A DNA stretch of 64,000 nt. Source: Blastocatellia bacterium (GTDB lineage: Bacteria > Acidobacteriota > Blastocatellia > UBA7656). Positions 1-11,660 of this stretch are shown one piece after another. The stretch is from contig DATENM010000028.1 in assembly GCA_035275065.1 (NCBI GenBank), positions 62,001 through 126,000 on the forward strand, in the 5' to 3' direction. The stretch's first letter is position 1, and each line of letters begins with the position of its first letter. The position numbers were made by a program, and so were the translations under genes. Under the pieces are notes generated by a model, which worked only from the letters and a program-made list of their open reading frames with translations, searched no databases and was not told the origin of the DNA.

Positions 1-434
1 TCGGCGATGCCGGCGACGACTCGATACTTGTCCTGCTTGAGGTGAAAACTGCCACCGACCAGCGCCCCCCAACTGCCATTACTGGTATACATGCCGACCG
101 TGCCAAAGAACGAAGGCGGCGTGAGCTTATCTTCCTTATTCATCCTGAAGACGTAACCGACCACCCACTGGAGCCCGGTGCCAAGGGCCGGGCTGGAGAT
201 CGGATATGGCGCGATGACCAGCTCGCCGTTCTTACTTTGTCCGTTGTCCGGGCTCCCCGGCGCTTGCGTCGTCGCCGCCGCCGCTTGCTCTGTGGAAAGA
301 GAAGGTTCAGAAGTGACTTTCTCGGCCTCCTGTTTCTGCTGCGCTTTCGCCTGTGCCCATGACGAGATCGGCATGGCCAGCGATAAGCCCATCGAGCAAA
401 CGAGAATGAAGGAGTATCTTGCGAATCGTTTCAT
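1..434 (-). CDS. BamA/TamA-like outer-membrane beta-barrel protein, N-terminal part (runs off the window)
   Basis: Reading leftwards from the ATG at 434, an open frame of about 144 codons runs off the window edge. It begins with a signal peptide (MKRFARYSFILVCSMGLSLA, then MPISSWAQA) followed by a Gln/Ala/Ser/Thr-rich linker. From about residue 75 the sequence APYPISSPALGTGLQWVVGY and the following alternating hydrophobic/Gly strands (VGMYTSNGSWGALVGGSFHL) resemble the start of the surface-antigen (D15-type) barrel of BamA/TamA-family proteins. No POTRA domain precedes the barrel, so it looks like one of the short barrel-only members. It would sit in the outer membrane. A palindromic promoter lies at 517-561, about 76 nt upstream by implied start. 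The family call rests on barrel style rather than a hard motif. Confidence 0.6.
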   Translation of the reverse strand, partial: MKRFARYSFILVCSMGLSLAMPISSWAQAKAQQKQEAEKVTSEPSLSTEQAAAATTQAPGSPDNGQSKNGELVIAPYPISSPALGTGLQWVVGYVFRMNKEDKLTPPSFFGTVGMYTSNGSWGALVGGSFHLKQDKYRVVAGIA

Positions 435-516
435 AACGCCCCCGGTTCTTACTGCTTATCATCCGCTGGTGTTTGCAGGGTCGCTCACGCTCCAGCGATA
501 ATGCCGGTCAGGCTCG

Positions 517-561
517 ATTGTATCGGATGATTGCCAGGCCGATAACTGTCAGTTTTGACAG
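517..561 (-). promoter_or_regulatory. Palindromic promoter 1 (for the barrel gene at 434)
   Basis: A perfect CTGTCA-N4-TGACAG at 546-561 is followed, reading leftwards, by TT, and by a TACAAT -10 hexamer (517-522) that starts 23 nt after the repeat. The implied transcription start is near 510, about 76 nt before the ATG. Confidence 0.75.
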
Positions 562-770
562 TGACCGACTACAAAAGACGGCGTTGTGAGGATGTGGCGA
601 TGGCGGTTTGCAAATGCGATTAGCCTGAGCTACGAAGGCACGAAGACTCATGATCGCTTTTGTGTTTCCTGATCTCATCATGCCTTTGTGGCGCTTCCCC
701 TGGCTAAATTCATCTGCAACCGATCCGGGGCAGAAGTTTGTCGGTCGGGTGGCGCGCTCACCGCTCAGAT
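562..770. other. Intergenic, no recognisable feature
   Basis: This stretch separates the end of the histidine kinase gene from the palindromic promoter of the barrel gene. I see no ORF with a credible ribosome binding site and no strong hairpin in it. Confidence 0.5.
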
Positions 771-1586
771 TCAGTCCGCCGCCCGACCCGATATCTGACC
801 CGATAGGGCGGGTGCCTTGGTTTCCGTACGTGATGGACCCGACACCACAGCGGGCGCGAAGGGGAAACAAACTTTGAAGGTCGCCCCCTGCCCTTTGCCG
901 GGACTGAGCGCCATGATCTTGCCGCCATGTTTTTCGACCAGATGCCGCGCGATAGCCAGTCCTAGCCCGAGGCCCTCCTGCGCGGTCTGGGTGCGTCTCT
1001 CTTGCCGGAAGCGCTCGAAGACATAGGGCAGAAAATCGGCGCTGATTCCCTGGCCGCTATCGCTCACGGTGATCTCGACGCCGCCCTCCGAACGTCTGAG
1101 CCGGACTTCGATGTGGCCGCCGTGCGGCGTGAACTTGATGGCATTCGACAGCAGGTTGGTAAAGACTTCTTCCAACTGAACGGGATCGCCGATGATCGAG
1201 GCGGCAGGCGTTTCGATGTGGGAGGTCAACTGGATCGTCTTCGCAAGCGCCTGTGGGGCCATCGTCTCGATGGCGTCTTTCATGATCGGCACCAGCGCAA
1301 TGGATCTGGCGTCATCCCAGAGGTCGGTGCGCTGCTTTCTCGAAATGGCGAGGAGCTGGTTGAGCAGCCGGGCCTGGAGCCGCCCGTTACGCCGAATAAC
1401 TTCAAAGCCCTTCAACATCGCTTCGTCGGAGGGCGCTCGCCGGCACAGCAGTTCGGCCCAGCTAAGAATGATCTGGCTGGTGTTGCGTATTTCGTGCGCA
1501 ATCATCGCCAGGGATTCATCCTGATTCCAGGTGTTGCTGCCTGACGGATCGTCCTTCAGCTGTTTAGAGCGTGACTGTTGTGCCAT
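771..1586 (-). CDS. Soluble histidine kinase (HisKA + HATPase_c)
   Basis: A 271-residue kinase with no membrane segment and no recognisable sensor domain: after about 25 residues it goes straight into the dimerisation helix with H-box SLAMIAHEIRNTSQIILSW (phospho-acceptor His31). The ATP-binding domain shows the N box NLLSNAIKF (144-152), G1 DSGQGI (176-181), F box FERFRQE (190-196) and G2 GLGLGLAIARH (205-215). It should autophosphorylate in the cytoplasm and pass phosphate to a response regulator. A GGAAGG-like ribosome site precedes the ATG. The nearest response-regulator-like gene (3614-4042) lacks its acceptor Asp, so the partner is probably elsewhere. The C-terminal 30 residues are a low-complexity tail. 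Confidence 0.9.
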   Translation of the reverse strand: MAQQSRSKQLKDDPSGSNTWNQDESLAMIAHEIRNTSQIILSWAELLCRRAPSDEAMLKGFEVIRRNGRLQARLLNQLLAISRKQRTDLWDDARSIALVPIMKDAIETMAPQALAKTIQLTSHIETPAASIIGDPVQLEEVFTNLLSNAIKFTPHGGHIEVRLRRSEGGVEITVSDSGQGISADFLPYVFERFRQERRTQTAQEGLGLGLAIARHLVEKHGGKIMALSPGKGQGATFKVCFPFAPAVVSGPSRTETKAPALSGQISGRAAD

Positions 1587-1658
1587 CGTCCACCTTCCCG
1601 AAATGCCTAATCTGACAAGGGCCTGACTGCATGTGAAAAATGCCGCGAAAACCGGGCG

Positions 1659-2630
1659 CTAACGGAATTCAGCATGACTGCGCGCTTTGGAGCGCCCGGT
1701 GGCTAACTTGGCAAACAACCGCAGCCAGTCCTCGCGCGTCGCCAGGCGAAGATTCATCCCGTTGGGCATGACGACGAACTGCGCAGGCCGTTTCTGCTTG
1801 AGTCGAATCTCGCGGTCAAGGGCGACATCATGAGCGCCGGGCTTATCGCCCTGCGACAGGTAATCGAGGCCAAGCGCCAGCCGGGCGTGCGCTTCGGCCA
1901 ACTCGTGAAAGGTCATCTGAGCCATCGGCATCAGGCGCCAGTTTTCGAGGTTGAACCAGCAGACATCTGTGTCTATGGCGACCATTGAATCAAACCCCTG
2001 CGGCGGGCATTCCCTGTCGAGCTTCTGACCCTTGGGCCGCAGGGGATTGATGCGGCTGTCAAATCGGTTGTCGAGATTGAGCAAGCCATAGTGACTGATG
2101 CCGCCGGCCCGCGTCGGGGCCAGCGGGCCGACGTAGAGCAAGATGCGGTATGGCCCTCCCGTCAACTCGGCCAGAAGCCGCAGCCCCTCATCGGCGCGCA
2201 CGAATGACGCGACGCGCGCCCGCTGGTCAGCAATGGTTCCCGACGAGCCTCCCGCGGCACTGGCCAGTACCGTCAGGTCGAACGTAACCTTGCCCTCGCC
2301 GTCTAGCTTGAGCAGCCCCGCCGGCTGGTTGCCGGCCATCCAGTGCAGGTGTGTGAGCCCCCCGGCCGTATTCCCGGAAAGCCAGAGCCCGCCGGGTGCC
2401 GCCGTTCCCCTAGCGGCGACATCGGCGAGCCCTAGCAGCGCCGGGATGGTGCCTGCCGACGCATTCGCGTCGAGACAGGGCTGATCCGTAGGCTGAAGTG
2501 ATAAACCGTCTGCCGATCCGTTCTCGCTTGTCTGAGCACACGCCAAAACCGCTTGCGCCATTAAGGTGAAGACCACCCTGAGCAGCGTCGTCAGTCTCCG
2601 CTTCACGATATGATTGAATCTCTCGGACAT
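1659..2630 (-). CDS. Secreted protein with an HELxxAH motif, putative metallopeptidase-like
   Basis: A 323-residue protein with a basic N-terminus and a hydrophobic segment ending ...MAQAVLACAQ, consistent with a signal peptide. The middle is Gly/Ala-rich and beta-like. Near residue 240 the segment MTFHELAEAHARLALGLDY contains HELxxAH, reminiscent of the zinc-binding helix of M91-like effector peptidases but not the strict HEXXH, so catalysis is uncertain. A Cys pair (CPPQGF and DVCWF) could form a disulfide outside the cytoplasm. AGGGGAA precedes the ATG. It lies between the histidine kinase and a small secreted ORF on the same strand and may be transcribed with them from the promoter at 3202-3246. 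No firm family assignment. Confidence 0.6.
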   Translation of the reverse strand: MSERFNHIVKRRLTTLLRVVFTLMAQAVLACAQTSENGSADGLSLQPTDQPCLDANASAGTIPALLGLADVAARGTAAPGGLWLSGNTAGGLTHLHWMAGNQPAGLLKLDGEGKVTFDLTVLASAAGGSSGTIADQRARVASFVRADEGLRLLAELTGGPYRILLYVGPLAPTRAGGISHYGLLNLDNRFDSRINPLRPKGQKLDRECPPQGFDSMVAIDTDVCWFNLENWRLMPMAQMTFHELAEAHARLALGLDYLSQGDKPGAHDVALDREIRLKQKRPAQFVVMPNGMNLRLATREDWLRLFAKLATGRSKARSHAEFR

Positions 2631-2644
2631 CGCTGTTCCCCTTG

Positions 2645-2726
2645 TCTAGCGCCGTTTTCGATTGCGTTTGCCATTAGCGCAAGCTAACCGCTTGCGCTAC
2701 ACCCGAATGAATACCGCTCTAGCGCC
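2645..2726. repeat. Dispersed hairpin repeat, copy 1
   Basis: The outer arms (gccgttttcgattgcg on the left, acccgaatgaataccgctct on the right) enclose the core agcgcaagctaaccgcttgcgct, which is itself an inverted repeat. The same layout recurs at 4248, 16419 and 18691. Confidence 0.75.
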
Positions 2727-2823
2727 CAATGTTTCGTAGTAACCCAGATCACGCGGGTGACAGACTGAACGCCTTTTATTTCTTCTGTCGCCTGCCACCG
2801 CGCGTGTCTGGTTATGGCGGCGC

Positions 2824-3027
2824 TTAGTACCACCCGGTGACCGAGGCGACGTTGCTCTGAGAGGCATCGGTTGTCCCGGTGGCCGGCGTTGGATTGGTCA
2901 GGGAGTCGCCCTGCTGCTGCGCCATGCCGCATCGGGGGGCCGCAGCCAGGCCGTCGACAACCGCCATAGCGGCCAGCGTGACGGCCTTCCGTGTTAACGC
3001 TCTCTTCATCCTGATGCGGCCTTCCAT
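2824..3027 (-). CDS. Small secreted protein, unknown
   Basis: A 67-codon ORF with GGAAGG just upstream of the ATG at 3027; an internal ATG at 3009 is an alternative. The N-terminus (RMKRALTRKAVTLAAMAVV) is a short basic plus hydrophobic segment ending at ...GMAQQQ, which looks like a signal peptide, leaving a mature peptide of about 30 residues rich in Thr, Ser, Asn and Gly and ending in GWY. I do not recognise the family. The main support for its being real is the perfect palindromic promoter at 3202-3246, whose implied start is about 168 nt upstream and which has no other gene to serve first. Confidence 0.45.
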   Translation of the reverse strand: MEGRIRMKRALTRKAVTLAAMAVVDGLAAAPRCGMAQQQGDSLTNPTPATGTTDASQSNVASVTGWY

Positions 3028-3201
3028 TGTCTCTACCTTCCGCCGTTCATTTGAGGAGCTAGTCGCGCTATTGGGAAACCTTCAGGCCTAATAAGGAGGG
3101 CGATCAAGCGCCCAGAGCCGACCTTTGGGTTGGCCTGGCGGCTATGATTCGAGCGCAAAGGCGCTCACCTTCACCGCCCGGCTCTACGACTATCGAGGTT
3201 C

Positions 3202-3246
3202 ATTGTATTGAAGGAACACAGGGGAAATAACTGTCAAAACTGACAG
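3202..3246 (-). promoter_or_regulatory. Palindromic promoter 2 (for the small secreted ORF at 3027)
   Basis: Perfect CTGTCA-N4-TGACAG at 3231-3246, then TT and, after 23 nt in total, TACAAT at 3202-3207. The implied start is near 3195. Confidence 0.7.
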
Positions 3247-3276
3247 GCGTCGCAGAAAAAAAGTGAGAACCGGCGA

Positions 3277-3455
3277 TAGAGCGTGTCTGAAAAGTCCCTT
3301 AGGGACGCGATGTTTATCGTTACAGGCATGAAAAAGAAACAAGCCCCGTAGGAGCGCAATGTTGACATTGCGCTCCTACGGGGCTTGATGAATAAACCGA
3401 CCCGTGACTATAAATATCATGCTCCTAACGGAGCTGACTTTTCAGACACGCTCTA
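3277..3455. mobile_element. MITE, 179 bp, with 20-bp terminal inverted repeats ending in TA
   Basis: The left end tagagcgtgtctgaaaag... (3277-3296) and the right end ...cttttcagacacgctcta (3436-3455) are exact reverse complements over 20 bp. Both terminate in TA, as expected if TA is the duplicated target (IS630-like or a TA-targeting IS5 group). Inside lies a perfect 23-bp hairpin (3340-3362 with 3365-3387, 2-nt loop) built on the arm agccccgtaggagcgcaa. There is no transposase ORF, so it would be mobilised in trans. It sits between a palindromic promoter and the receiver gene. Confidence 0.85.
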
Positions 3456-3584
3456 ACCGACGCCGATGAGAGGGAGGCGGGCAACAAGCAGGCCGAGATT
3501 AGCGCGGGTCGCCATCTGGCAGGGCGAGCAAGGCCGGCGGTGCGCCGTCAGCGTCGCCTCTGAGACGGGCAGACGCTCGTCCCA

Positions 3585-3617
3585 CCTTGCGCTACACCCG
3601 ATTGAAATCCGCTCTAA
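3585..3617. repeat. Partial dispersed hairpin repeat, copy 2
   Basis: Only the right arm remains (ttgcgctacacccgattg then aaatccgctcta), matching the right ends of the copies at 2645 and 4248. Its last bases overlap the stop codon region of the receiver gene ending at 3614. Confidence 0.6.
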
Positions 3618-4042
3618 GACGAGTCGCCGGCGCGAGCGCCGAAAGCCGCGGCGGACGAGGACGGCGAGACGAATTGCCGACCGGCCAGCGCTTCGCAAAT
3701 CGCCTGGCGCAAGTCTGAAAGCAGTCGCGGCTTCAGCACGTAGCCGATTGCGCCGGCATCCAATGCGGCCTCCAGAAAGACCGCTTGTGAATGCGCCGTC
3801 AAGAAGATGATCTTGGTGATTGATCCGCGCCGCCGAAGGCGAATCGCCGCTTCGATGCCGCTCAACACGGGCATCGCAACGTTGACCACACAGATATCGG
3901 GCTTCAATCGGGGCTCGGCTTCCAGTAAGGCCGGGCCGTCACTGACTGTGCCCACGATTTCGAAATCCCGCTCCAGGATGCGAACGATAATCGCCCGCAT
4001 CTCTCGGTGATCTTCTGCTACTAATAAACGGGGTCGTGCCAT
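3614..4042 (-). CDS. Receiver-only response-regulator-like protein lacking the phospho-acceptor Asp
   Basis: A 142-residue single CheY-like domain. The acidic pair E10-D11 (LLVAEDHREM), the conserved Thr (FLTAH, T82) and Lys (YVLKP, K104) are present, but the acceptor position in PDICVVNVAMPVLSG is Asn54 (codon AAC), where the family has Asp. The pattern is that of NarL-type receivers (GYVLK, AGRQFVSP), yet the protein stops about 20 residues after the domain with a Ser/Ala tail and no DNA-binding helix-turn-helix. It may be a phosphorylation-independent partner protein or be locked in one state. A palindromic promoter (4132-4176) lies about 83 nt upstream by implied start. Confidence 0.85.
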   Translation of the reverse strand: MARPRLLVAEDHREMRAIIVRILERDFEIVGTVSDGPALLEAEPRLKPDICVVNVAMPVLSGIEAAIRLRRRGSITKIIFLTAHSQAVFLEAALDAGAIGYVLKPRLLSDLRQAICEALAGRQFVSPSSSAAAFGARAGDSS

Positions 4043-4131
4043 GCCTGTTTACCTCTCGGTTGGAAATGACGCTGGTAGAATCGGGGGCGCGCCGCGATGG
4101 CATGCCTGCAAAACGGAGGGGAGGCAGTACT

Positions 4132-4176
4132 AGGTTACCGTTGACGGCCCGGTGTGACTACTGTCAAAAGTGACAG
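4132..4176 (-). promoter_or_regulatory. Palindromic promoter 3 (for the receiver gene at 4042)
   Basis: Perfect CTGTCA-N4-TGACAG at 4161-4176, then TA; at 23 nt the hexamer is TAACCT (4132-4137), the weakest -10 of the set. The implied start is near 4125. Confidence 0.65.
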
Positions 4177-4247
4177 GTCCGAAAAAAATTGCCGGGCGCG
4201 GCCCGCTACGCCTGCCCTGCGGGCGCTTGCGGTAGCGTGTAACCGAT

Positions 4248-4326
4248 CTAGAGCGGTTTTCATTTGCGTTTGCCATGTAGCGCAAGCTAACCGCATTGCG
4301 CCACACCCGATTGAAATCGGCTCTAA
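4248..4326. repeat. Dispersed hairpin repeat, copy 3
   Basis: ctagagcggttttcatttg on the left, the core gtagcgcaagctaaccgc, and cacccgattgaaatcggctc on the right; the outer arms are imperfect reverse complements. It lies just downstream of the sigma54-activator gene. Confidence 0.75.
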
Positions 4327-4392
4327 AGGCTGATCCGGGGAATCTGGCGGGCTTGCTGATGCGGCAGGAAAGGCACAATCACGGTGGCTTCG

Positions 4393-8151
<3,759 letters not shown>

Positions 8152-8555
8152 TAGCCCACCTACTGTGGAAACTACCTGGTGAACGGCTGAAGGTCGGGCC
8201 GCGTTAAGTCGTCACACAGTCGCCTGGGGGCTAGCGAGTCGGATTGACATGATGCCGAAAGTTTCTATAACTGGTTCGGCTGCTTGAGCCAATTCGTGTT
8301 GGACACCGCTCACGTTCAGTTTTGGAACTTGGCTTCCCTGGAAGATGGACTACTGAACGCAAGAGACCACGAAACGGCAACAGCGGCAATATAACATAGG
8401 GTGAAACCCCTATGCCACAAAAAACGCCGCCGCAACCGCCTCACATTGGTCTGAGCTTTTTTCAGCATAATTGGAATATGTCTTATATTTTTGATTAGCA
8501 AACAGGACAGTCGAAAGCCGATCACCCTTCCCCCATTGCTGACGATTTCTTACCT
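8152..8555. other. AT-richer intergenic region, no clear gene
   Basis: This region is noticeably poorer in GC than its surroundings and holds only short ORFs without ribosome sites. It contains a rightward sigma70-like promoter (8244-8271) and a potential hairpin (cgttcagt at 8310-8317 with actgaacg at 8352-8359, enclosing cttcc/ggaag). A small RNA is possible but unproven. Confidence 0.35.
8244..8271 (+). promoter_or_regulatory. Sigma70-like promoter facing a gene-free region
   Basis: TTGACA (8244-8249), a 16-nt spacer, then TATAAC (8266-8271). It points away from the activator gene into about 450 bp with no plus-strand gene. Confidence 0.4.
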
Positions 8556-8602
8556 CAGAGCAGTTTTCGATTGCCCTACATCCAATTGAAAACCGCACTA
8601 GA
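8556..8602. repeat. Dispersed hairpin repeat, copy 4 (minimal form)
   Basis: Only the two outer arms are present (cagagcagttttcgattg and caattgaaaaccgcacta), without the gcgcaagct core, showing the arms can occur alone. Confidence 0.65.
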
Positions 8603-8727
8603 TAATGGCCCGGAGGACGGGCAAAACTCGTCAGCCATGCGTTTGGGAGCGGCAGACGAACTTGCCACTCCCTCTTCGTCAAACTGCCTTTCGGGCCGGT
8701 GGGCACGGGTCCGGCAATGAGCGTTGG

Positions 8728-9759
8728 TCATTTTTCAAATGCGAAAATGGTATTGAAATCACTCTTCATGCTGACGACGGTCCAGCCGCGCGCCTGCGCC
8801 GCCTTCATCAGCTTATCGGTGTTCTCTTCGTAGGCGAATTCGCGCTCGCCATCGTCGTGCCGCAACACCAGATTCAGGAAGGGATGATTACAGCCGGCGG
8901 CCATCATCATCATGGCAAGATCGCCATTCGTATTCCCCGCCACGAAGATGGGCCGCCGGCCGATGTGCAACTGAATGTTTTCGGCTTTCCCCGCCTTTTC
9001 GTTGAAGATATCGATATTCGACTTGCGGGCCAGATAGCCGCCCTCCGGCCCCTCTTTGAACTCATACTCCGGCGTCGTGCCGATGACGCGGTCGCGCGGA
9101 ATCTCGTAGACCGATTCCGATAGCTCGCGGACGAAATCGGCTCCATAGTTGGTCACGATGTAAATCTTGAAATCATGCGCCCGCAGCAGCGCGAGCAACT
9201 CAAGCATCGGCTGGTAGGCAACCTCGGTGAACGGCCTTTTGAACTTCGGGTGCTTCGCCGTCTTCAGGAAGTCGCGGACAACCGCGCCGAACTCCTCGAC
9301 GGTCATGCTGCCGTTGGTTACCCGCAGCAGGTCGAGCATATTCCACATGTTCTTCAAGGACTCGGCGAGGTCTTTGTCGTCGTCATCGAGAATGAACCGG
9401 AAAGGCTCCTGGTATTTCCAATGCAACCGCAGCTCGGAATCCTGCCTGGCGATGGCTTTGACGCGCTGGCGCGCAAAGACCATCTGCGGTTGATTCTCAT
9501 AGATGGGCCACTCGCTCGACAGGGTGCCGCCGTCGTCGAAGGTGGCAATGCGCTCTTCGGGCCTGACATAGCCGGGGCTTGCCTTATCGGTCACCTGATG
9601 GACAAAGCTGAGAACCCGCGTCTTGGCCTGGCCGTCTCGCCACGAAGGCAAGGGATCGTTATGCTCTTGAGCCTGCAACCGTGTGGGAACGGCCAGCGCG
9701 ATAAGCATCATGGCTGCCGCCAGGCCGCGCGCGGCGATGGGCCATCGTTGAGCGTTCAT
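8728..9759 (-). CDS. Exported HAD-superfamily phosphatase-like protein with altered catalytic motifs
   Basis: 343 residues from the ATG at 9759, which has GGAGGTAAGAGAG directly upstream. Residues 1-30 form a signal peptide ending ...RLQAQ. Motif I, which in this phosphoserine-phosphatase-like HAD group reads FDNDGTL, is FDDGGTL (D75-D76-G77-G78-T79): the nucleophile Asp is kept but the second Asp, the general acid/base, is Gly. Motif II is KIYIVTNYGADF and motif IV VAGNTNGDLAMM, where the usual GNSDGD first Asp is Asn. The fold is therefore evident but normal phosphatase chemistry is doubtful. The gene starts 5 nt after the previous one ends and is probably the last of a run of envelope genes starting at 14786. 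Confidence 0.8.
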   Translation of the reverse strand: MNAQRWPIAARGLAAAMMLIALAVPTRLQAQEHNDPLPSWRDGQAKTRVLSFVHQVTDKASPGYVRPEERIATFDDGGTLSSEWPIYENQPQMVFARQRVKAIARQDSELRLHWKYQEPFRFILDDDDKDLAESLKNMWNMLDLLRVTNGSMTVEEFGAVVRDFLKTAKHPKFKRPFTEVAYQPMLELLALLRAHDFKIYIVTNYGADFVRELSESVYEIPRDRVIGTTPEYEFKEGPEGGYLARKSNIDIFNEKAGKAENIQLHIGRRPIFVAGNTNGDLAMMMMAAGCNHPFLNLVLRHDDGEREFAYEENTDKLMKAAQARGWTVVSMKSDFNTIFAFEK

Positions 9760-9764
9760 CTCTC

Positions 9765-11561
9765 TTACCTCCGCTGCGCCGCCTCTGGTCGCAGGCCGCC
9801 CTGGCATACGGCCAGTTGCGCGATCACGGATATGTCCTTGCCGGCCAATTGCTGCGCCAGCAGCAACGCCCGGTCATAGTCGGCGCGTGCCAGCGATGTC
9901 AAAGAACCGGCCAGACCCGACCGTAATGACCCCTCGGGCTCGGCATCGAGCGCACAGGGAATGTCTTGCTCAGGATTGAACGCCTGGGCTTCGCCCGCAA
10001 CAACCGCGTTTAAGGAATTCACGGCTTCCTGCATGGCCGCAAAAGCGCGGGGTGAATCGAAGGGCGCAAAGCCCGTCACGATGGCCAGCAGCAACCGGGC
10101 GCGCGCCGCCGGTCGCTCGATCTTTAGCGCCTCAAACTCGGCCAGCTCCAACAAGCTCTTCGCGCCGACGCTGTTGCGCAAAGCGGAAGCGGCTTGCGCT
10201 AACCTGACGAGCAGCTCGGTCTTGGCAACTTTGTCGGCTAACAGCGGGACGATCTGCATGGCTTCCTGATTACGAGCTTTTGACAACAGCCGCCGGGCGA
10301 CGGCGACGAGCACGCGGTCACGCATCTCCCGGCTGGCAATGTTTGTGGCTGCCTGTTGAGCGGCTTGCAACTCGCCATTGGCTAACCACCCGAAGGCCGT
10401 TTTCGCGTAAAGCTCGTCACGGTCGCCCGGCTCTGCGCTCTTGCGCGCAGCCTGCTCAATAGCGTCAGGCTGAATCGGCGGCGTCGGACGAACATCGCCG
10501 GCGGGGCCGGAGGTCTGTTCAGCCCCCAACTCTGCGAGTCGGGGCCGTATCTGCGCAGCGCGTGCCGGCAGATAGCGCGGCAATAGTTCCAGAAGATACT
10601 TGCCGGTGCAGTAAAGCTGGAAGGACGAATCAGTGGCGTCCCGACGAAGCGATTCGACCTGACCAACTCCGTCGCCGCTCATCACCAGATCGCAGGCGAG
10701 ATTGAGGAAGCGGACGACGGCGGCTCGCGGCGGGCGGTCTTTGTCTGCCGATCCGACCGCTGACATCAAATATAGACTGAGCGTGTGGGCATCATTGGGC
10801 GAGATACGTCGGCTGTGTTGCAGATAATCGACCGCGTCGGAGAAGAGCTGATCGGCAAGCGCCGGGTCGCGCTCGTCAAGGCGCATCAGCAGGCGATCAA
10901 AGTATGGCGAGACGCCGATTGCAAGACTCATCCTGGCGAGCGCCAAGGCGCGCTCTTTGTCCACTTCAGCCATCTGCATCGCCACACTCACCAGCAGCTC
11001 GCGGCTCTCGGCCTCAAGTCGGCCCTGAACGGCGGCCCACGGCGGCAAGCCTGCGGATGGCGTGCGGCGCGCCCCCTCATTGCTGACAGCGGCAGAGGGG
11101 AGGACAAATGAGCGGGCCAGCGTATCGGCCATCTCCGGGTCATAGATCACAAGATGGTCGAGGAACTCAACTCTGAGCTGTTGCCTGCGGGCCGCGTCAA
11201 ACGCCGAAGCCGGCTGGAAATCAATCGGCGAGCGCATTAGCGGTTGAAAGGCACGCCGAAAAATGGCGCGGGCCTGTTCGCGGTCGTAAGGCAAGAGCAG
11301 CAGGCCCGCCCACGCTTGAGCGCGCGCGGCGACGACGGCATCTGATGAAAGCTGTGCCTGGTCAGCCATCTGGACGATCAATTTCATTACCTGATCTTCA
11401 TGGCGGCTGGATGCGGCAGGCGGATTGGGCGAAGCATTGGGCGAGCTCGCACCCATAACCGCCATGAAGAAGATCAACGAAATCAACTGAACGCTGCGCC
11501 AGGCGCGGGCGATATGCCGACGGAAGGCCAAACCGGTCGTTTGTATTAAGGGACTGGTCAT
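9765..11561 (-). CDS. Large exported alpha-helical protein, unknown
   Basis: 598 residues with an N-terminal hydrophobic segment (VQLISLIFFMAVMGASSPNA) following a basic stretch, consistent with export. The remainder is almost entirely helical, rich in Ala, Leu, Arg and Gln, with TPR/HEAT-like spacing (for example LASREMRDRVLVAVARRLLSK then EAMQIVPLLADKVAKTELLV), but I cannot assign a named repeat. A single Cys pair occurs near the C-terminus. GAGGAGGTGA precedes the ATG. It lies between the Gly/Arg-tailed protein gene and the HAD gene, close enough for one transcript. No function can be given. Confidence 0.65.
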   Translation of the reverse strand: MTSPLIQTTGLAFRRHIARAWRSVQLISLIFFMAVMGASSPNASPNPPAASSRHEDQVMKLIVQMADQAQLSSDAVVAARAQAWAGLLLLPYDREQARAIFRRAFQPLMRSPIDFQPASAFDAARRQQLRVEFLDHLVIYDPEMADTLARSFVLPSAAVSNEGARRTPSAGLPPWAAVQGRLEAESRELLVSVAMQMAEVDKERALALARMSLAIGVSPYFDRLLMRLDERDPALADQLFSDAVDYLQHSRRISPNDAHTLSLYLMSAVGSADKDRPPRAAVVRFLNLACDLVMSGDGVGQVESLRRDATDSSFQLYCTGKYLLELLPRYLPARAAQIRPRLAELGAEQTSGPAGDVRPTPPIQPDAIEQAARKSAEPGDRDELYAKTAFGWLANGELQAAQQAATNIASREMRDRVLVAVARRLLSKARNQEAMQIVPLLADKVAKTELLVRLAQAASALRNSVGAKSLLELAEFEALKIERPAARARLLLAIVTGFAPFDSPRAFAAMQEAVNSLNAVVAGEAQAFNPEQDIPCALDAEPEGSLRSGLAGSLTSLARADYDRALLLAQQLAGKDISVIAQLAVCQGGLRPEAAQRR

Positions 11562-11660
11562 CGGTCACCTCCTCGTTCCTTCGCCCTATCAGTCGGTGCC
11601 TGCTCCCTCAACCCCGTTAGCCGCGCCGGTCGTCCTGGCCGCGCTCGGCAAGCCTGCCGG

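Noticed and set aside
2750..2765. Half site gtgacag as a further palindromic promoter
   Set aside because: Only one half of the repeat is present and no -10 hexamer follows at 23-24 nt.
771..4042. Histidine kinase and receiver as a cognate two-component pair
   Set aside because: They are separated by two genes and a MITE, the receiver has its own promoter, and it lacks the phospho-acceptor Asp.
8316..8525. 69-codon ORF in the AT-rich gap
   Set aside because: No ribosome site, no domain and no signal pattern; composition looks non-coding.
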